A model generated the notes under the pieces. The model did not search any database, had not been told where the DNA came from, and saw nothing but the letters and a program-made list of their open reading frames with translations. A stretch of DNA of 64,000 bases, from the NCBI GenBank assembly GCA_003168335.1, contig PMSM01000005.1:186001-250000 (forward strand), given 5' to 3'. The stretch is from Blastocatellia bacterium. Lineage in GTDB: Bacteria > Acidobacteriota > Blastocatellia > Pyrinomonadales > Pyrinomonadaceae. The position numbers and the translations under genes were made by a program. Positions 35,839-44,361 of this stretch are shown in pieces; the first letter of the stretch is position 1, and the number at the start of each line of letters is the position of its first letter.

Positions 35839-36573
35839 ATGGAACGCAGAACCACAAGCTGGTTTAGTCCCAATTTGCAGATGGAAATGCCGCTGGTGGC
35901 TTACGGCCAGGCGGGCCAGACGCTTTTGATGCTGCCCACCGCGGCCGCGGATTATCTGGAATACGAGAGATTTTATCTCGTCGATGCCATCAAGCCGTTT
36001 ATTGAGCAGGGACTCATCCGCGCTTATTCAATCAACAGCGTCAATCGCTACAGCCTGCTTAACGAACAGATGCCGCCGAAACTGAAAGCGGAACTGCTGA
36101 CGCGCTACGATCGCTACATCACGGATGAAGTGTTGCCGTTGATTCGGAACGAGTGTGGCGAAGAGGCGCGGCCGATTACGACGGGCGCCAGTCTGGGCGC
36201 GTTTCTTTCAGCGAACGAATACTTCAAGCATCCGGATTTGTTTCGCGGCGTGATCGCCCTGAGCGGCAGCTATGATATTCGTTCATACCTGGAGGGCTAT
36301 TACGATGACAATGTCTTTTTCAATAACCCGGTCGATTATCTCGCGGGTTTGAACGACGATCATTTCCTGCCGATCCTGCGGAAGGCTGATTCGATCTACA
36401 TTATTTCGGGCCAGGGCGACTATGAAGATCCGAAGAAGAGCCAGCAACTCTCAGACATTCTGAAAGGCAAAGGGATTCCGCACACCCTCGATTTGTGGGG
36501 AGCGGACGTGAATCACGACTGGCCGTGGTGGCGGAAGATGCTGCCGCATGTTTTGGGGAAGATAGTTGGGTAG
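35839..36573 (+). CDS. Esterase family alpha/beta hydrolase
   Basis: This 244-residue soluble hydrolase resembles the putative esterase (esterase D/PF00756) family. The nucleophile elbow is TTGASLGAFLSANEYFKHPD with Ser118. FRGVIALSGSYDIRSYL follows it. The acid is probably in GQGDYED and the catalytic His in ADVNHDWPWW near residue 228. There is no signal peptide, so it is cytoplasmic. The substrate is unknown. The start is ATG 35839 with GAGG about 8 nt upstream. It is flanked by the divergent TIR gene and the convergent Uma2 gene. Confidence 0.86.
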   Translation: MERRTTSWFSPNLQMEMPLVAYGQAGQTLLMLPTAAADYLEYERFYLVDAIKPFIEQGLIRAYSINSVNRYSLLNEQMPPKLKAELLTRYDRYITDEVLPLIRNECGEEARPITTGASLGAFLSANEYFKHPDLFRGVIALSGSYDIRSYLEGYYDDNVFFNNPVDYLAGLNDDHFLPILRKADSIYIISGQGDYEDPKKSQQLSDILKGKGIPHTLDLWGADVNHDWPWWRKMLPHVLGKIVG

Positions 36574-36661
36574 GTTAACAATGCGTAGAGAATACGATTT
36601 CAGCCACGGGGAAAGAGGCAAACACTTCGGCAAGCGGTTGCGCATCCCGTATGGCTCACTA

Positions 36662-37327
36662 CTACTGCGCCTTCAGCCACTCCTCAAAAGCCAACACGAT
36701 ATCGTATTGATCTTCTTTCGGGCTGCGGGCGAGGAATTCAGTGAGCACCGCGCTGGTGAGTATGGGCAAGGCCTGGCTCGCGTCCGACAAAACATATTGC
36801 TCATCCCGCAGTTGATAGATGGTCAGCGAGTCGCCGTCGTAGCGCCAGACTTCAGGAACACCGAAGGCTGCGTAGATTGGAAGCTTGGAGATCGATTCGT
36901 GATGGATGTCGATCTCGACCACAACGTCGGGGGGCGGATCAGTATTAAAGTCAATTTGGTCCTTCGTGCCAACAGCGTCGGCCGTCTGAATGTAGAAACA
37001 GGCGTCGGGCTCCGCCCCTTTCTGTTCGCTTTGCTTCTTGAGTGTCGCCGACCCGTAAAACAGAACCTTAATGCGCTGTCGAATGCTTAATAGATCGACT
37101 AAGCGCTCGATCAATTTCGCAACGTGTTCGTGTTTGGATGAGGGTGACATGACTTGTAAAGTTCCTTCGTCGTAACAAATCCGCAGACTGCTGGCTTCCC
37201 CAACCGACTCGAGTAATTCTTCATACTCGTTCCAACTAACATCGTGCTGGATAAGCACAGTGTCAGCGGGCATACGGTCGATCATCTCGACGATGGCTTC
37301 GGCTTGACTGATTATTTGGGTGCTCAT
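36662..37327 (-). CDS. Uma2 family (DUF820) PD-(D/E)XK endonuclease-fold protein
   Basis: This is a 221-residue Uma2-type protein, a restriction endonuclease-like fold abundant in cyanobacteria and Acidobacteriota but of unknown function. Fold landmarks are HDVSWNEYEELLESVGEASS, LQVMSPSSKHEHVAKLIERL, KKQSEQKGAEPDACFYIQTA and DPPPDVVVEIDIHHESISKL, which supply the PD...ExD/ExK-like acidic cluster. The C-terminus reads GVPEVWRYDGDSLTIYQL. The start is ATG 37327 (MSTQIIS); the open frame extends to 37384 through a small aaactttcagtttgt-type hairpin. Whether it cuts DNA cannot be told. Confidence 0.88.
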   Translation of the reverse strand: MSTQIISQAEAIVEMIDRMPADTVLIQHDVSWNEYEELLESVGEASSLRICYDEGTLQVMSPSSKHEHVAKLIERLVDLLSIRQRIKVLFYGSATLKKQSEQKGAEPDACFYIQTADAVGTKDQIDFNTDPPPDVVVEIDIHHESISKLPIYAAFGVPEVWRYDGDSLTIYQLRDEQYVLSDASQALPILTSAVLTEFLARSPKEDQYDIVLAFEEWLKAQ

Positions 37328-37400
37328 TTTGATTGTTGACCTGCTCGCATGAACAAAACGACAAACTGAAAGTTTGTCGGACATCCTTCATCCGCCATCC

Positions 37401-39974
37401 CTATCCCGGCGGTCCGTCGTCGCCCTTCTTACCTTTCTTCTTTGCTGGTTCAGCTTCCCGCGGGCGAGTCTGTGCCGGCGTCGCCACCTGAGCCGCGGGC
37501 TTGGTTTCTTTCGGAGTCTCCGTATTCGTGCGCGGCTCTGCCGGTGCATCGGTCTTTGCCGGTGGCAGCGTACTGTCCTCCAACCGAGGCGTCGTAATCG
37601 TATTCGCGTCCGTTTTCTCGTCGGTCTTTGTGTCGTCGGCGTCAGTCGACATCTGCGCGCGTTCGAGCTGAAGTTCACGCTGGCGCTGCTTGTACATCTC
37701 TTTCATGTCTTCAGGCATCGTCGGCGCCTTCGGAAAATCTTCCTTCGGCTTGTCCTTCAAAAAGTCGCGCATGAAGTCGATAAAGTAAGGCATCGCGCCG
37801 GCTGCGCCGGTCATTTCGTTGCCCAGCGGTTTCTTTCTTCCCGGATAACCCATCCAGACTCCGGTCACGTAAGTTGGCGTGTAGCCGAGAAACCAAACGT
37901 CAGTGTGATCGTTGACGGTACCGGTCTTGCCGGCGAGCGGCACCCCGAGGACCTGCGCCCCCGACCCAGTGCCGCCCTGGATGACGCCGCGCATCATCGA
38001 CACCATCGTCAGCGCTACGTACTCGCTGAAGACCTTGTAAGTCGTCTTTTCCCACTCTTCCATCACCGCGCCATCGCGATCCAGCACGCGGCGAATCATG
38101 TGCGGCTCGACGCGAATGCCTTTATTCGGAAAGACGGAATAGGCCGAGACCATCTGATCAAGCGGTACTTCGGTGGCGCCGAGCGCGGACGAAAGGTAAG
38201 GCGCCATTGGCACTTTGATCCCAAAGCGTCGCACCATCTGCGCCCCGGTTTGAATGCCGACGGTCTGTAGCAGGTGCACTGCGGGAATGTTCATCGAGTG
38301 CGCCAGAGCCGTCTTTAGGGGCATGTCGGCGCAACCGAGTGACCCATCATAGTTGTGCGGCTTCCAATCTGGATTGGTGCGATCGACGATGGGCGCGCCA
38401 CTAACGGTTGTATCCGGAGTCATGCCCCACTCAATCGCCGCGCTGTAGATGAAAGGTTTGAAGGCGGAGCCGGTTTGCCGGTATGCCTGGAATGCATTGT
38501 TGAATTTGTTCGTAAGAAAGTCGTACCCGCCGATCATGGTCATGATCTCGCCGGTCTTCGCATTCAAAGTCATCATCGCGCCCTGCACGGCGGGAATCTG
38601 GACCAACTCGACCTTCAGATGATGGGCCTTCTTGTCGAATTCCTTGATTTCGAACTCAGCCAGATAGCCGGGTTTGAATTCGGTGCCCGGCGAGCGTTTG
38701 CCCCAGCCCATGTCGGGGCCACTGACAGTCGCCGTGTAGTTTCCGAAGCGAACAGTCGCTTCGTTCTTGCCATGGTCAACCTTGGTCACGAGGCCCATCA
38801 AATAACGCCCCGGTGCGTACTCGTTGCGGTACCAATCAGGATACTTGTAGCTGTTCAACTCCTGCGCCGTGGGCACGCCATTATTGGCAGACGTGGGGAT
38901 CGCTTCATACGAAGAGCGCCAACCGCCGTGCCCTTTGTCATAGCGCCGCAAACCGGCGCGCACCACTTCATAAGCTTTCTTTTGCGCGGCGACATTAATG
39001 GTCGAGTAAACGGCGAGGCCGGTTTGGGCCACGCGCGTGGTGTACTTCTCTTCCAGATCACCCCGGATGTACTCGACCGGATAATCGAACGCGGGAGAGA
39101 GGGCCTGCGGTGGCTGATAGTATGCCGTGTCGGCGAGCTGGACTGGTTTCGCTTTCGCGGCATCAACATCTGATTGATTGGCAAAGCCGGTCTTGGCCAT
39201 TAGATCCAGGACCAGGTCGCGTCGCTCTTTCGCCTTTGTCGGATTCAAAATCGGCGAGTATTCAGTCGGCGCTTTCGGAACACCGGCCAGCAACGCCGCC
39301 TCTTCCAGAGTCAAGTCCTTCGCCTGCTTGCCAAAGTAAGTTTCGGCGCCGGCTTCAACGCCGTACGCGTTCGCTCCCAAAAAAATATGGTTCGCGTACA
39401 ACTCCATGATCTGGTTCTTGGTGTAGTAGCGCTCGATTTGCAGCGCCAGCACCCACTCGTTCATCTTGCGCTTCAGAGTTTGTTCTTTTGTGAGGAACAA
39501 GTTCTTCGCGAGCTGCTGGGTCAGCGTCGAGCCGCCTTCGACTTTGTCGCTGGTGAGGTTCTTCCAGGTCGCGCCCACGATGCGAATCGGATCAATGCCG
39601 ATATGATCGTAGAAGCGCGCGTCCTCAACCGCGAGGATGGCATTCTTCATTATGAGCGGAATTTCGTCGTACTTGAGCGGGATGCGTTTTTCCAGCGCGA
39701 ACTCGCCGATCACGGTCTGGCCATCGTCGGCATAGATGCGCGTGACCACGCTGGGCCGGTACGTCGCCAGAGCGGCAACCTCGCTGGCTGCCTGCGAATA
39801 GTTGAGCTGGTACGCGGCGATGATGCCGGTCAGTCCGCCGGCGGCCAGCGCCAGCAGCAGCACCGCGGGGAACCAAAACCGGCGCAGGATATGCTTGCGC
39901 TCGTTGGGCGGCGCGCTGACGATTGCCTGCGGCGTATATGATTTCAAACGCGAACCTGGAGGTTTAGCAGCCAT
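37401..39974 (-). CDS. Penicillin-binding protein 1A (bifunctional transglycosylase/transpeptidase)
   Basis: The class A PBP polymerises and cross-links peptidoglycan. The 857-residue protein has one N-terminal transmembrane helix (WFPAVLLLALAAGGLTGIIA). The GT51 transglycosylase has the catalytic Glu in ILAVEDARFYDHIGIDPIRI and the GGSTLTQQLAKNLFL motif. The transpeptidase motifs are GSAFKPF (SxxK), HSMN (SxN) and AGKTGT (KTG). After about residue 760 the tail is long, charged and low in complexity (Lys, Pro, Thr rich). It is followed by a repeat-bearing spacer. The start is ATG 39974. Confidence 0.95.
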   Translation of the reverse strand: MAAKPPGSRLKSYTPQAIVSAPPNERKHILRRFWFPAVLLLALAAGGLTGIIAAYQLNYSQAASEVAALATYRPSVVTRIYADDGQTVIGEFALEKRIPLKYDEIPLIMKNAILAVEDARFYDHIGIDPIRIVGATWKNLTSDKVEGGSTLTQQLAKNLFLTKEQTLKRKMNEWVLALQIERYYTKNQIMELYANHIFLGANAYGVEAGAETYFGKQAKDLTLEEAALLAGVPKAPTEYSPILNPTKAKERRDLVLDLMAKTGFANQSDVDAAKAKPVQLADTAYYQPPQALSPAFDYPVEYIRGDLEEKYTTRVAQTGLAVYSTINVAAQKKAYEVVRAGLRRYDKGHGGWRSSYEAIPTSANNGVPTAQELNSYKYPDWYRNEYAPGRYLMGLVTKVDHGKNEATVRFGNYTATVSGPDMGWGKRSPGTEFKPGYLAEFEIKEFDKKAHHLKVELVQIPAVQGAMMTLNAKTGEIMTMIGGYDFLTNKFNNAFQAYRQTGSAFKPFIYSAAIEWGMTPDTTVSGAPIVDRTNPDWKPHNYDGSLGCADMPLKTALAHSMNIPAVHLLQTVGIQTGAQMVRRFGIKVPMAPYLSSALGATEVPLDQMVSAYSVFPNKGIRVEPHMIRRVLDRDGAVMEEWEKTTYKVFSEYVALTMVSMMRGVIQGGTGSGAQVLGVPLAGKTGTVNDHTDVWFLGYTPTYVTGVWMGYPGRKKPLGNEMTGAAGAMPYFIDFMRDFLKDKPKEDFPKAPTMPEDMKEMYKQRQRELQLERAQMSTDADDTKTDEKTDANTITTPRLEDSTLPPAKTDAPAEPRTNTETPKETKPAAQVATPAQTRPREAEPAKKKGKKGDDGPPG

Positions 39975-40418
39975 AATAATCCAACCTTTTTAGAATAACG
40001 TTGCCTCAAGTCGCGGATTTCGGGCAACGTGGGTTCCCACAGTCACCCTGTCTGCCGATTTGAGGCGAGGAGATTATAGCGTAGCTGCGGCCGAACCTCG
40101 ATGCGGGAATCGAAGTCAGTACCAAGCGCGTTAGCGGGGAAGTCAGCGTCAATGAGCCGCGTAGCGGCGGCATATTGGTAGCCCCGGGCGTAAGCCCGGG
40201 GTTACGTCACGCAATTGATCCCGAGCCCGCTTTAGCGGGCAACAGATTTAATTAGCAACTACTCTAAGGCCAGCAGAAGCTTTTTCGGTTGCAACAGAAG
40301 ATTGATGGAGAAGCCCGCGCCGGCATCTCCCATGGGCTGGGTGACAGTCTTCGCTATGCGGACTAAATCGCTTGGTGGCCTTCTTGACAGCACATCCGAT
40401 TCAGTCAATGATCCGCCC
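39975..40418. repeat. Intergenic region with ccccgggcgtaagcccgggg hairpin
   Basis: The 444-bp gap upstream of PBP1A holds a perfect hairpin, tagccccgggcgtaagcccg (40179-40203 in full), of the family also found at 46344-46365 and 46484-46508. A smaller gcccgctttagcgggc hairpin follows (40225-40240). The open frame preceding the antitoxin start (40302-40418) is not convincing as coding sequence. Confidence 0.7.
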
Positions 40419-40646
40419 ATGAGCCTTGCAACCATTCGCAGCGAGATTGAAAAACTCGAGCCCGCTGAAAGGGCCTCGTTGATAGATTTGCTCTGGGACA
40501 GCATCGACGACGACTGCATTCACGAAATCGAGGCCAAGTGGGCAGCCGAATCCGAGGATCGGATTGATGCATTTGAACGAGGCGAATTAGCTGCCGTCGA
40601 TGGGCCATCAGCACTCGAAGAACTCCGCTCGTCGTTGAAGAAATGA
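40419..40646 (+). CDS. Addiction module antitoxin (PF09720-like)
   Basis: The 75-residue protein matches the putative addiction module component family: LEPAERASLIDLLWDSIDDD followed by EAKWAAESEDRIDAFERGEL and a VDGPSALEELRSSL tail. It would neutralise the ParE/RelE-like toxin encoded next, whose start overlaps its stop by 4 bp (ATGA). The start is ATG 40419. A longer open frame from 40302 exists but lacks family features. Confidence 0.83.
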   Translation: MSLATIRSEIEKLEPAERASLIDLLWDSIDDDCIHEIEAKWAAESEDRIDAFERGELAAVDGPSALEELRSSLKK

Positions 40647-40825
40647 CGAAGTACAGATTTACTTCCGCTGCGCTTTTCGAACTAAAGGAAGGCGCCCTTT
40701 ACTACGAGCAGAAAGAGAACGGCCTCGGCATTATTTTTCTTGATGAGATTGATGCCACAGTCGAACGAATCCTGCGTTTTCCGCATTGCATCCGATGCCA
40801 GTTCGGACCGCATGCCGGTCTTTAG
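40643..40825 (+). pseudogene. Truncated ParE/RelE-like toxin
   Basis: The 60-residue ORF opens like a type II toxin: YRFTSAALFELKEGALYYEQ followed by LGIIFLDEIDATVERILRFP. Family members run to about 95 residues and end in a conserved RR..FPY.I.Y block. Here the frame diverges after RFPHCIRCQ and stops, and no downstream frame restores the missing part. The toxin is probably inactive, while the overlapping antitoxin gene is intact. Confidence 0.65.
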
Positions 40826-41068
40826 TAGCCCTGCATTAATCGAGCCTACCGACGACCGCGCTGGCGCCCGTTGCACTACCAGACTGGTAACAACACATAA
40901 TAAGCGTAATGTTCTTGGGAATTTGCTCGACAGGGCACAGTTAGCCATGATAAAAGACACGTGGCTTTTCACAAGCGAGTTGTGAGTCTCAAACCTTCGC
41001 CTCCCAACTCCGATTTGGCTCCAAACCTTTTTTCGTAACTGTTAACGCAGACAATCAAAGGAGACCCA

Positions 41069-41431
41069 ATGGCCACAATGTCGCCGCTAATCCGTCCGTT
41101 CAAGGTTTCGGTCAGCATCGAACACGGCAAAGTTATGGTGTCCCCGGACCCCGCTGAGGTTGACGAAGGCACGTCCGTGGAATGGAGGTTCGAAGTAAAC
41201 CCGGGTCTTCCTTCTCTGACAATTGAGATTTATTTCTCAGGTGCATCTCCAACTGGCTGGATGAGTGAGCGAGCGATTTATTCAGAGTCTCACTCTCCAA
41301 ATCCGATTATCGGGGCGGTAGCGCAGCAGCCCGGTGATTACAAGTACGGTGTGAAGGCTAGCAATCACGAAACGAATGAAGTCATCGCCGATGATGACCC
41401 TTACCTAATAGTTCGGTCCCGGGGCTATTGA
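41069..41431 (+). CDS. Hypothetical 120-residue beta-rich protein, partner of the patatin gene
   Basis: I do not recognise a named family. The protein has no signal peptide or membrane helix. Its pattern of alternating hydrophobic strands (VSVSIEHGKVMVSPDPAEVD, SVEWRFEVNPGLPSLTIEIY, YKYGVKASNHETNEVIADDD) suggests a small Ig-like beta-sandwich. The start ATG 41069 has AAGGAG 5 nt upstream. The patatin gene starts 10 bp after its stop, so the two form an operon, and the protein may be its sensor or inhibitor. Base composition is lower in G+C than in flanking core genes. Confidence 0.7.
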   Translation: MATMSPLIRPFKVSVSIEHGKVMVSPDPAEVDEGTSVEWRFEVNPGLPSLTIEIYFSGASPTGWMSERAIYSESHSPNPIIGAVAQQPGDYKYGVKASNHETNEVIADDDPYLIVRSRGY

Positions 41432-41441
41432 AGGCACTGGA

Positions 41442-42929
41442 ATGTTCGCCATTGAAGTCCTGACAGTTTCCAAGCAGTTGCGCAAGCCGCTTCAGCTGGC
41501 TATGGATTCCCTCAATGGCCTGCAAGGTGAATTTCATTTCGCGTTTCCGCCAGGTGAATTGCTAGTTCAAGCGGAGCTGGTTAAGCGAGAGAGGTACTCG
41601 ACGACAGAAATCTTTGCCTGGCTCCGCACGTACCGTGATGACGCTAAGGGCTATCGCCCCCATTTGATCTTAGTAGTTGATGGGTTTCTGTCTTCGCCGG
41701 GCTTGGAAAATCTTTTTGGCTCGCATGAGGCGGCCGATGGGCTGGCAACTTTCACGACGCACGACAGCGGTCGATTTGTTCATGATCAGGTTCGGTACAT
41801 CCGATACTATCTCGTAAGATACAGTCTCAGTTTTCTGGCACCCGAGATTAAGAGTCACGCGGAAGCCAAGGCCTGCTTCTTTGACCGCAAGATGAGTAAG
41901 AAAGATTTGCGGCTCAGTATAGAGTCCGGCGGTATTTGTGACGCTTGCCGCTCACAGCTCACGCCGCTTTGGACGCCCACGATCAAAGATGCGATTGAGG
42001 ATATGGCAAAGCTGATTGCTGGCGATTATCCCTATGCTTTAGTAATGAAAGGTGGCGGTGTAAAAGGGTTGGCTTTTGCTGGCGCAATGCTGGAGCTCGA
42101 AGTTCACTTCACATTTGATGTTTTTGCCGGAACTTCCGCGGGATCCATTGCTGCTCTCTTATTCGCCGCAAAATATTCACCGAAGGAATTAGAGGCAGAA
42201 CTCTCCGCGCTCGATTTTCGGCGATTCAAAGATGCATCTTGGCCCAAAGCTCTATTGAATTTCGTTCGTAAGCGAGGACTCTATCCGGGTGACGCATTGA
42301 CTGAATGGATCGGTGCACGGCTCAAGAAAAAACTGTCATCCACTGCTGACGTTAGAATGGCGGATTTGCCCGCACGCGCAATCATCTATGCTTCTTCTCC
42401 GGCACTCGGCCTCTTGACCTTTGATAGCACTGGAGATCGTCGAGAGACATTAGCTGCTTTCGCCGCAAGATGTAGTGCCTCAATACCCTATTACTTCCTG
42501 CGCCAATCCGTAGATGGACAGAGTGTGTATGATGGCGGGTTGCGGGAGAACTTTCCATTTGAACAGTTTCTTCAGTCAAACAAAGGCAAGCCAACCGTTG
42601 GTCTTTATCTAATCACACCAACTAAAAGTTCCCGGTTTGTCGTTTCAGATCTAATAAACGTCGCAGCAAGTGGTGATGATCCAAACACGATTCGGACACA
42701 CGCAGACAAGATCGTGCCGATTGATCCGAGACCCATCAAAACGACAGACTTTGATTTATCGGACGACGACAAACAACTGCTGATTTCGGCGGGACGGTCG
42801 GCGGCTCAGCGCTTTCTCCTAAGTCGTAAGGTCGAGGGTGGCCCTAACGAAGTTAATGTACAAGAATCAGAAGCCAGGACAGAACAGCTGAGGGCTCAGG
42901 TCGCAAAACAGCGGCGACGCCGCTTATGA
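41442..42929 (+). CDS. Patatin-like phospholipase with extra N-terminal domain
   Basis: The product has 495 residues. The C-terminal half is a patatin hydrolase: oxyanion-loop GGGVKG at 204-209, nucleophile GTSAG with Ser232, and the catalytic Asp in YDGGL at 364. Such enzymes hydrolyse membrane phospholipids. Residues 1-190 form a separate domain of unrecognised family with an HLILVVDGFLSSPGL strand and a Cys pattern (CFFDRK at 145-150, ICDAC at 165-169), which could bind zinc. No signal peptide is seen. It is coupled to the 120-residue gene upstream. The architecture (regulatory domain fused to patatin, small partner, accessory region) recalls CBASS-type effectors, but no nucleotidyltransferase is present. 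Confidence 0.85.
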   Translation: MFAIEVLTVSKQLRKPLQLAMDSLNGLQGEFHFAFPPGELLVQAELVKRERYSTTEIFAWLRTYRDDAKGYRPHLILVVDGFLSSPGLENLFGSHEAADGLATFTTHDSGRFVHDQVRYIRYYLVRYSLSFLAPEIKSHAEAKACFFDRKMSKKDLRLSIESGGICDACRSQLTPLWTPTIKDAIEDMAKLIAGDYPYALVMKGGGVKGLAFAGAMLELEVHFTFDVFAGTSAGSIAALLFAAKYSPKELEAELSALDFRRFKDASWPKALLNFVRKRGLYPGDALTEWIGARLKKKLSSTADVRMADLPARAIIYASSPALGLLTFDSTGDRRETLAAFAARCSASIPYYFLRQSVDGQSVYDGGLRENFPFEQFLQSNKGKPTVGLYLITPTKSSRFVVSDLINVAASGDDPNTIRTHADKIVPIDPRPIKTTDFDLSDDDKQLLISAGRSAAQRFLLSRKVEGGPNEVNVQESEARTEQLRAQVAKQRRRRL

Positions 42930-43133
42930 AGTCGTTTAGGCAACCTGACATCGTGCTACGGCCTCGATACTCTAATCTGCTCCTCAAAAGCAAGCGGCCA
43001 AAAGTGGCGTGAAAGGCGAGACCGTGATAAAAAAACCGCTACGGAAGGCTAATGAAGAGCGTCACGTAGTGAATCTAATGCTGTGCGACGAGATGGTATT
43101 GGCAAGTTTTAGGATACTCATGAAAGGATGCTG

Positions 43134-43898
43134 ATGGACTGGAACCCACAGATACACGGGCAGTTGTTGCGACAGGCCCGAAGCCGCAACGGACTGACGC
43201 GGCAATCACTAGCGGAGGAACTTCATGTCACGCCTCTAAGTATCTTTAATTGGGAGACCGGCAAGAATAAACCCCAAGCTAATTCAATAAAGGCGCTAAT
43301 CGAAAAATTTGGCGCAGAAGCGTTTGATCCAGATAGATCAATAATCGAAGATGAAGGTCCTTCGGCGCTTTCAACTTGGTTAGCAGCCAAGCGTGCCGAC
43401 AAAAAGTGGAGCCGCAAAGAACTTGCACAACAAGCTGGCGTCACGGAGATGACGATTTGGAATATCGAATCTGGTCGTACTCTAAATCCACAACAAAGCA
43501 CTATCGAGAGCTTGGAATCTGCTCTGGGGGAACCGATACCCGAAGACATCGGTGTGGAACTATCGGAACAGGCTGATTTGAAGGTAGAAGGATTAGGTGC
43601 ATTTACGAATTTTGACCCGCATGATGAAGATAACTTGCCCAGCGTCGCAGGTGTGTATGTCTTGTATGACGTAAGCGACCGTCCCATTTACGTGGGCCGA
43701 GCACAAGACATCGGAAAGCGCATAAGAGATGGTCATACTGGCCATTGGGATAAATTTTGGTATCGTTCCCCAATTGTGCATTCGGGCGCTTTTGTGAGAG
43801 TGGACGACGAACTCTTGCGGTCTCAAATTGAAACAGTAATGATTAAGTTTATGAAATCAACAGCAGTAATCAATAAAAGCGGCGTAGAACGCGGCTAG
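43134..43898 (+). CDS. Double XRE-type HTH protein fused to a GIY-YIG nuclease domain
   Basis: The protein has about 254 residues. Two Cro/C1-type HTH domains come first: LRQARSRNGLTRQSLAEELH followed by VTPLSIFNWETGKNKP, and WSRKELAQQAGVTEMTIWNI. From about residue 170 a GIY-YIG-like domain follows: SVAGVYVLYDVSDRPIYVGR (GVY...YVG), an Arg in GKRIRDGH, Glu in LLRSQIETVMIKF (about 235) and Asn in VINKSG (about 249). The catalytic set looks complete. The start ATG 43134 is preferred over 43128 because AAAGGA lies 5 nt upstream. It is monocistronic, with degenerate ssrA-promoter-like sequence before it (42944-42970) and ssrA after it. Confidence 0.84.
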   Translation: MDWNPQIHGQLLRQARSRNGLTRQSLAEELHVTPLSIFNWETGKNKPQANSIKALIEKFGAEAFDPDRSIIEDEGPSALSTWLAAKRADKKWSRKELAQQAGVTEMTIWNIESGRTLNPQQSTIESLESALGEPIPEDIGVELSEQADLKVEGLGAFTNFDPHDEDNLPSVAGVYVLYDVSDRPIYVGRAQDIGKRIRDGHTGHWDKFWYRSPIVHSGAFVRVDDELLRSQIETVMIKFMKSTAVINKSGVERG

Positions 43899-43924
43899 TA
43901 GTTTTTCGCCAACCTCGCCCAACC

Positions 43925-43952
43925 TGACATCCCACCCCACATCCTCTATACT
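43925..43952 (+). promoter_or_regulatory. ssrA promoter
   Basis: CTGACA (43925-43930), a 17-nt spacer and TATACT (43948-43953) form a near-consensus sigma-70 promoter about 15 nt before the tmRNA 5' end. A degraded copy with a 15-nt spacer (CTGACA at 42944, GATACT at about 42965) lies 1 kb upstream. Confidence 0.82.
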
Positions 43953-43968
43953 CAATCCGCTCGCAAAT

Positions 43969-44361
43969 GGGGGCGACAGGCTTCGACAGGAGCCCTAACG
44001 TCCGTCGCGATGCATGCCGGGCTACCTTATGCAGCTCGTTAACAAGCGTAGGGAAAAAACAATTGCCAACTCTAACGAGTTAGCTCTCGCGGCCTAAACA
44101 GCTAGCGAGCGTCTCCGCCGCAAGTTGCTCATGCGCGCGGATGGAGATGTCACTTTAGATGAGCTGGCCTGCTGTTTCGGTCCGTGACAGTGGGCGAGAC
44201 CAAGTCGGACTAGCTCGTGTTGAGGTCTTGCTACTTCACTGACTCAGCGTCGGGCAAAACTTGTCCGGTCGAAAGGCCGGACGAAAAGAGAAGTAGATAA
44301 GCATGTAGAGTCCTTCGGCGTTGGCTTTTGGATCCGGGTTCAATTCCCGGCGCCTCCACCA
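43969..44361 (+). ncRNA. ssrA: Transfer-messenger RNA (tmRNA)
   Basis: tmRNA rescues stalled ribosomes with SmpB. The 5' end GGGGGCGACAGGCTTCGACAG pairs with the 3' acceptor strand CGCCTCC before the encoded CCA (44351-44361), and GGTTCAATTCC is the T-arm. The tag ORF is at 44065-44097 and encodes A-N-S-N-E-L-A-L-A-A followed by TAA, a canonical ending in ALAA. The length of 393 nt is typical. The gene is driven by the promoter just upstream. Confidence 0.96.

Noticed and set aside
36566-37090. Plus-strand ORF of 174 codons between the esterase and PBP1A genes
   Set aside because: It is antisense to the Uma2 gene, which has a clear family match and a sensible start.
40826-41068. Possible attC-like site near gcgcccgttgcactaccaga
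   Set aside because: I looked for an integron recombination site because of the cassette-like gene order, but no paired R'/R'' core sites or integrase were found.
41442-43898. Complete CBASS system
   Set aside because: The patatin effector recalls CapV, but no CD-NTase (cGAS/DncV-like) gene with a nucleotidyltransferase motif lies nearby, and the HTH/GIY-YIG protein is not a known CBASS part.
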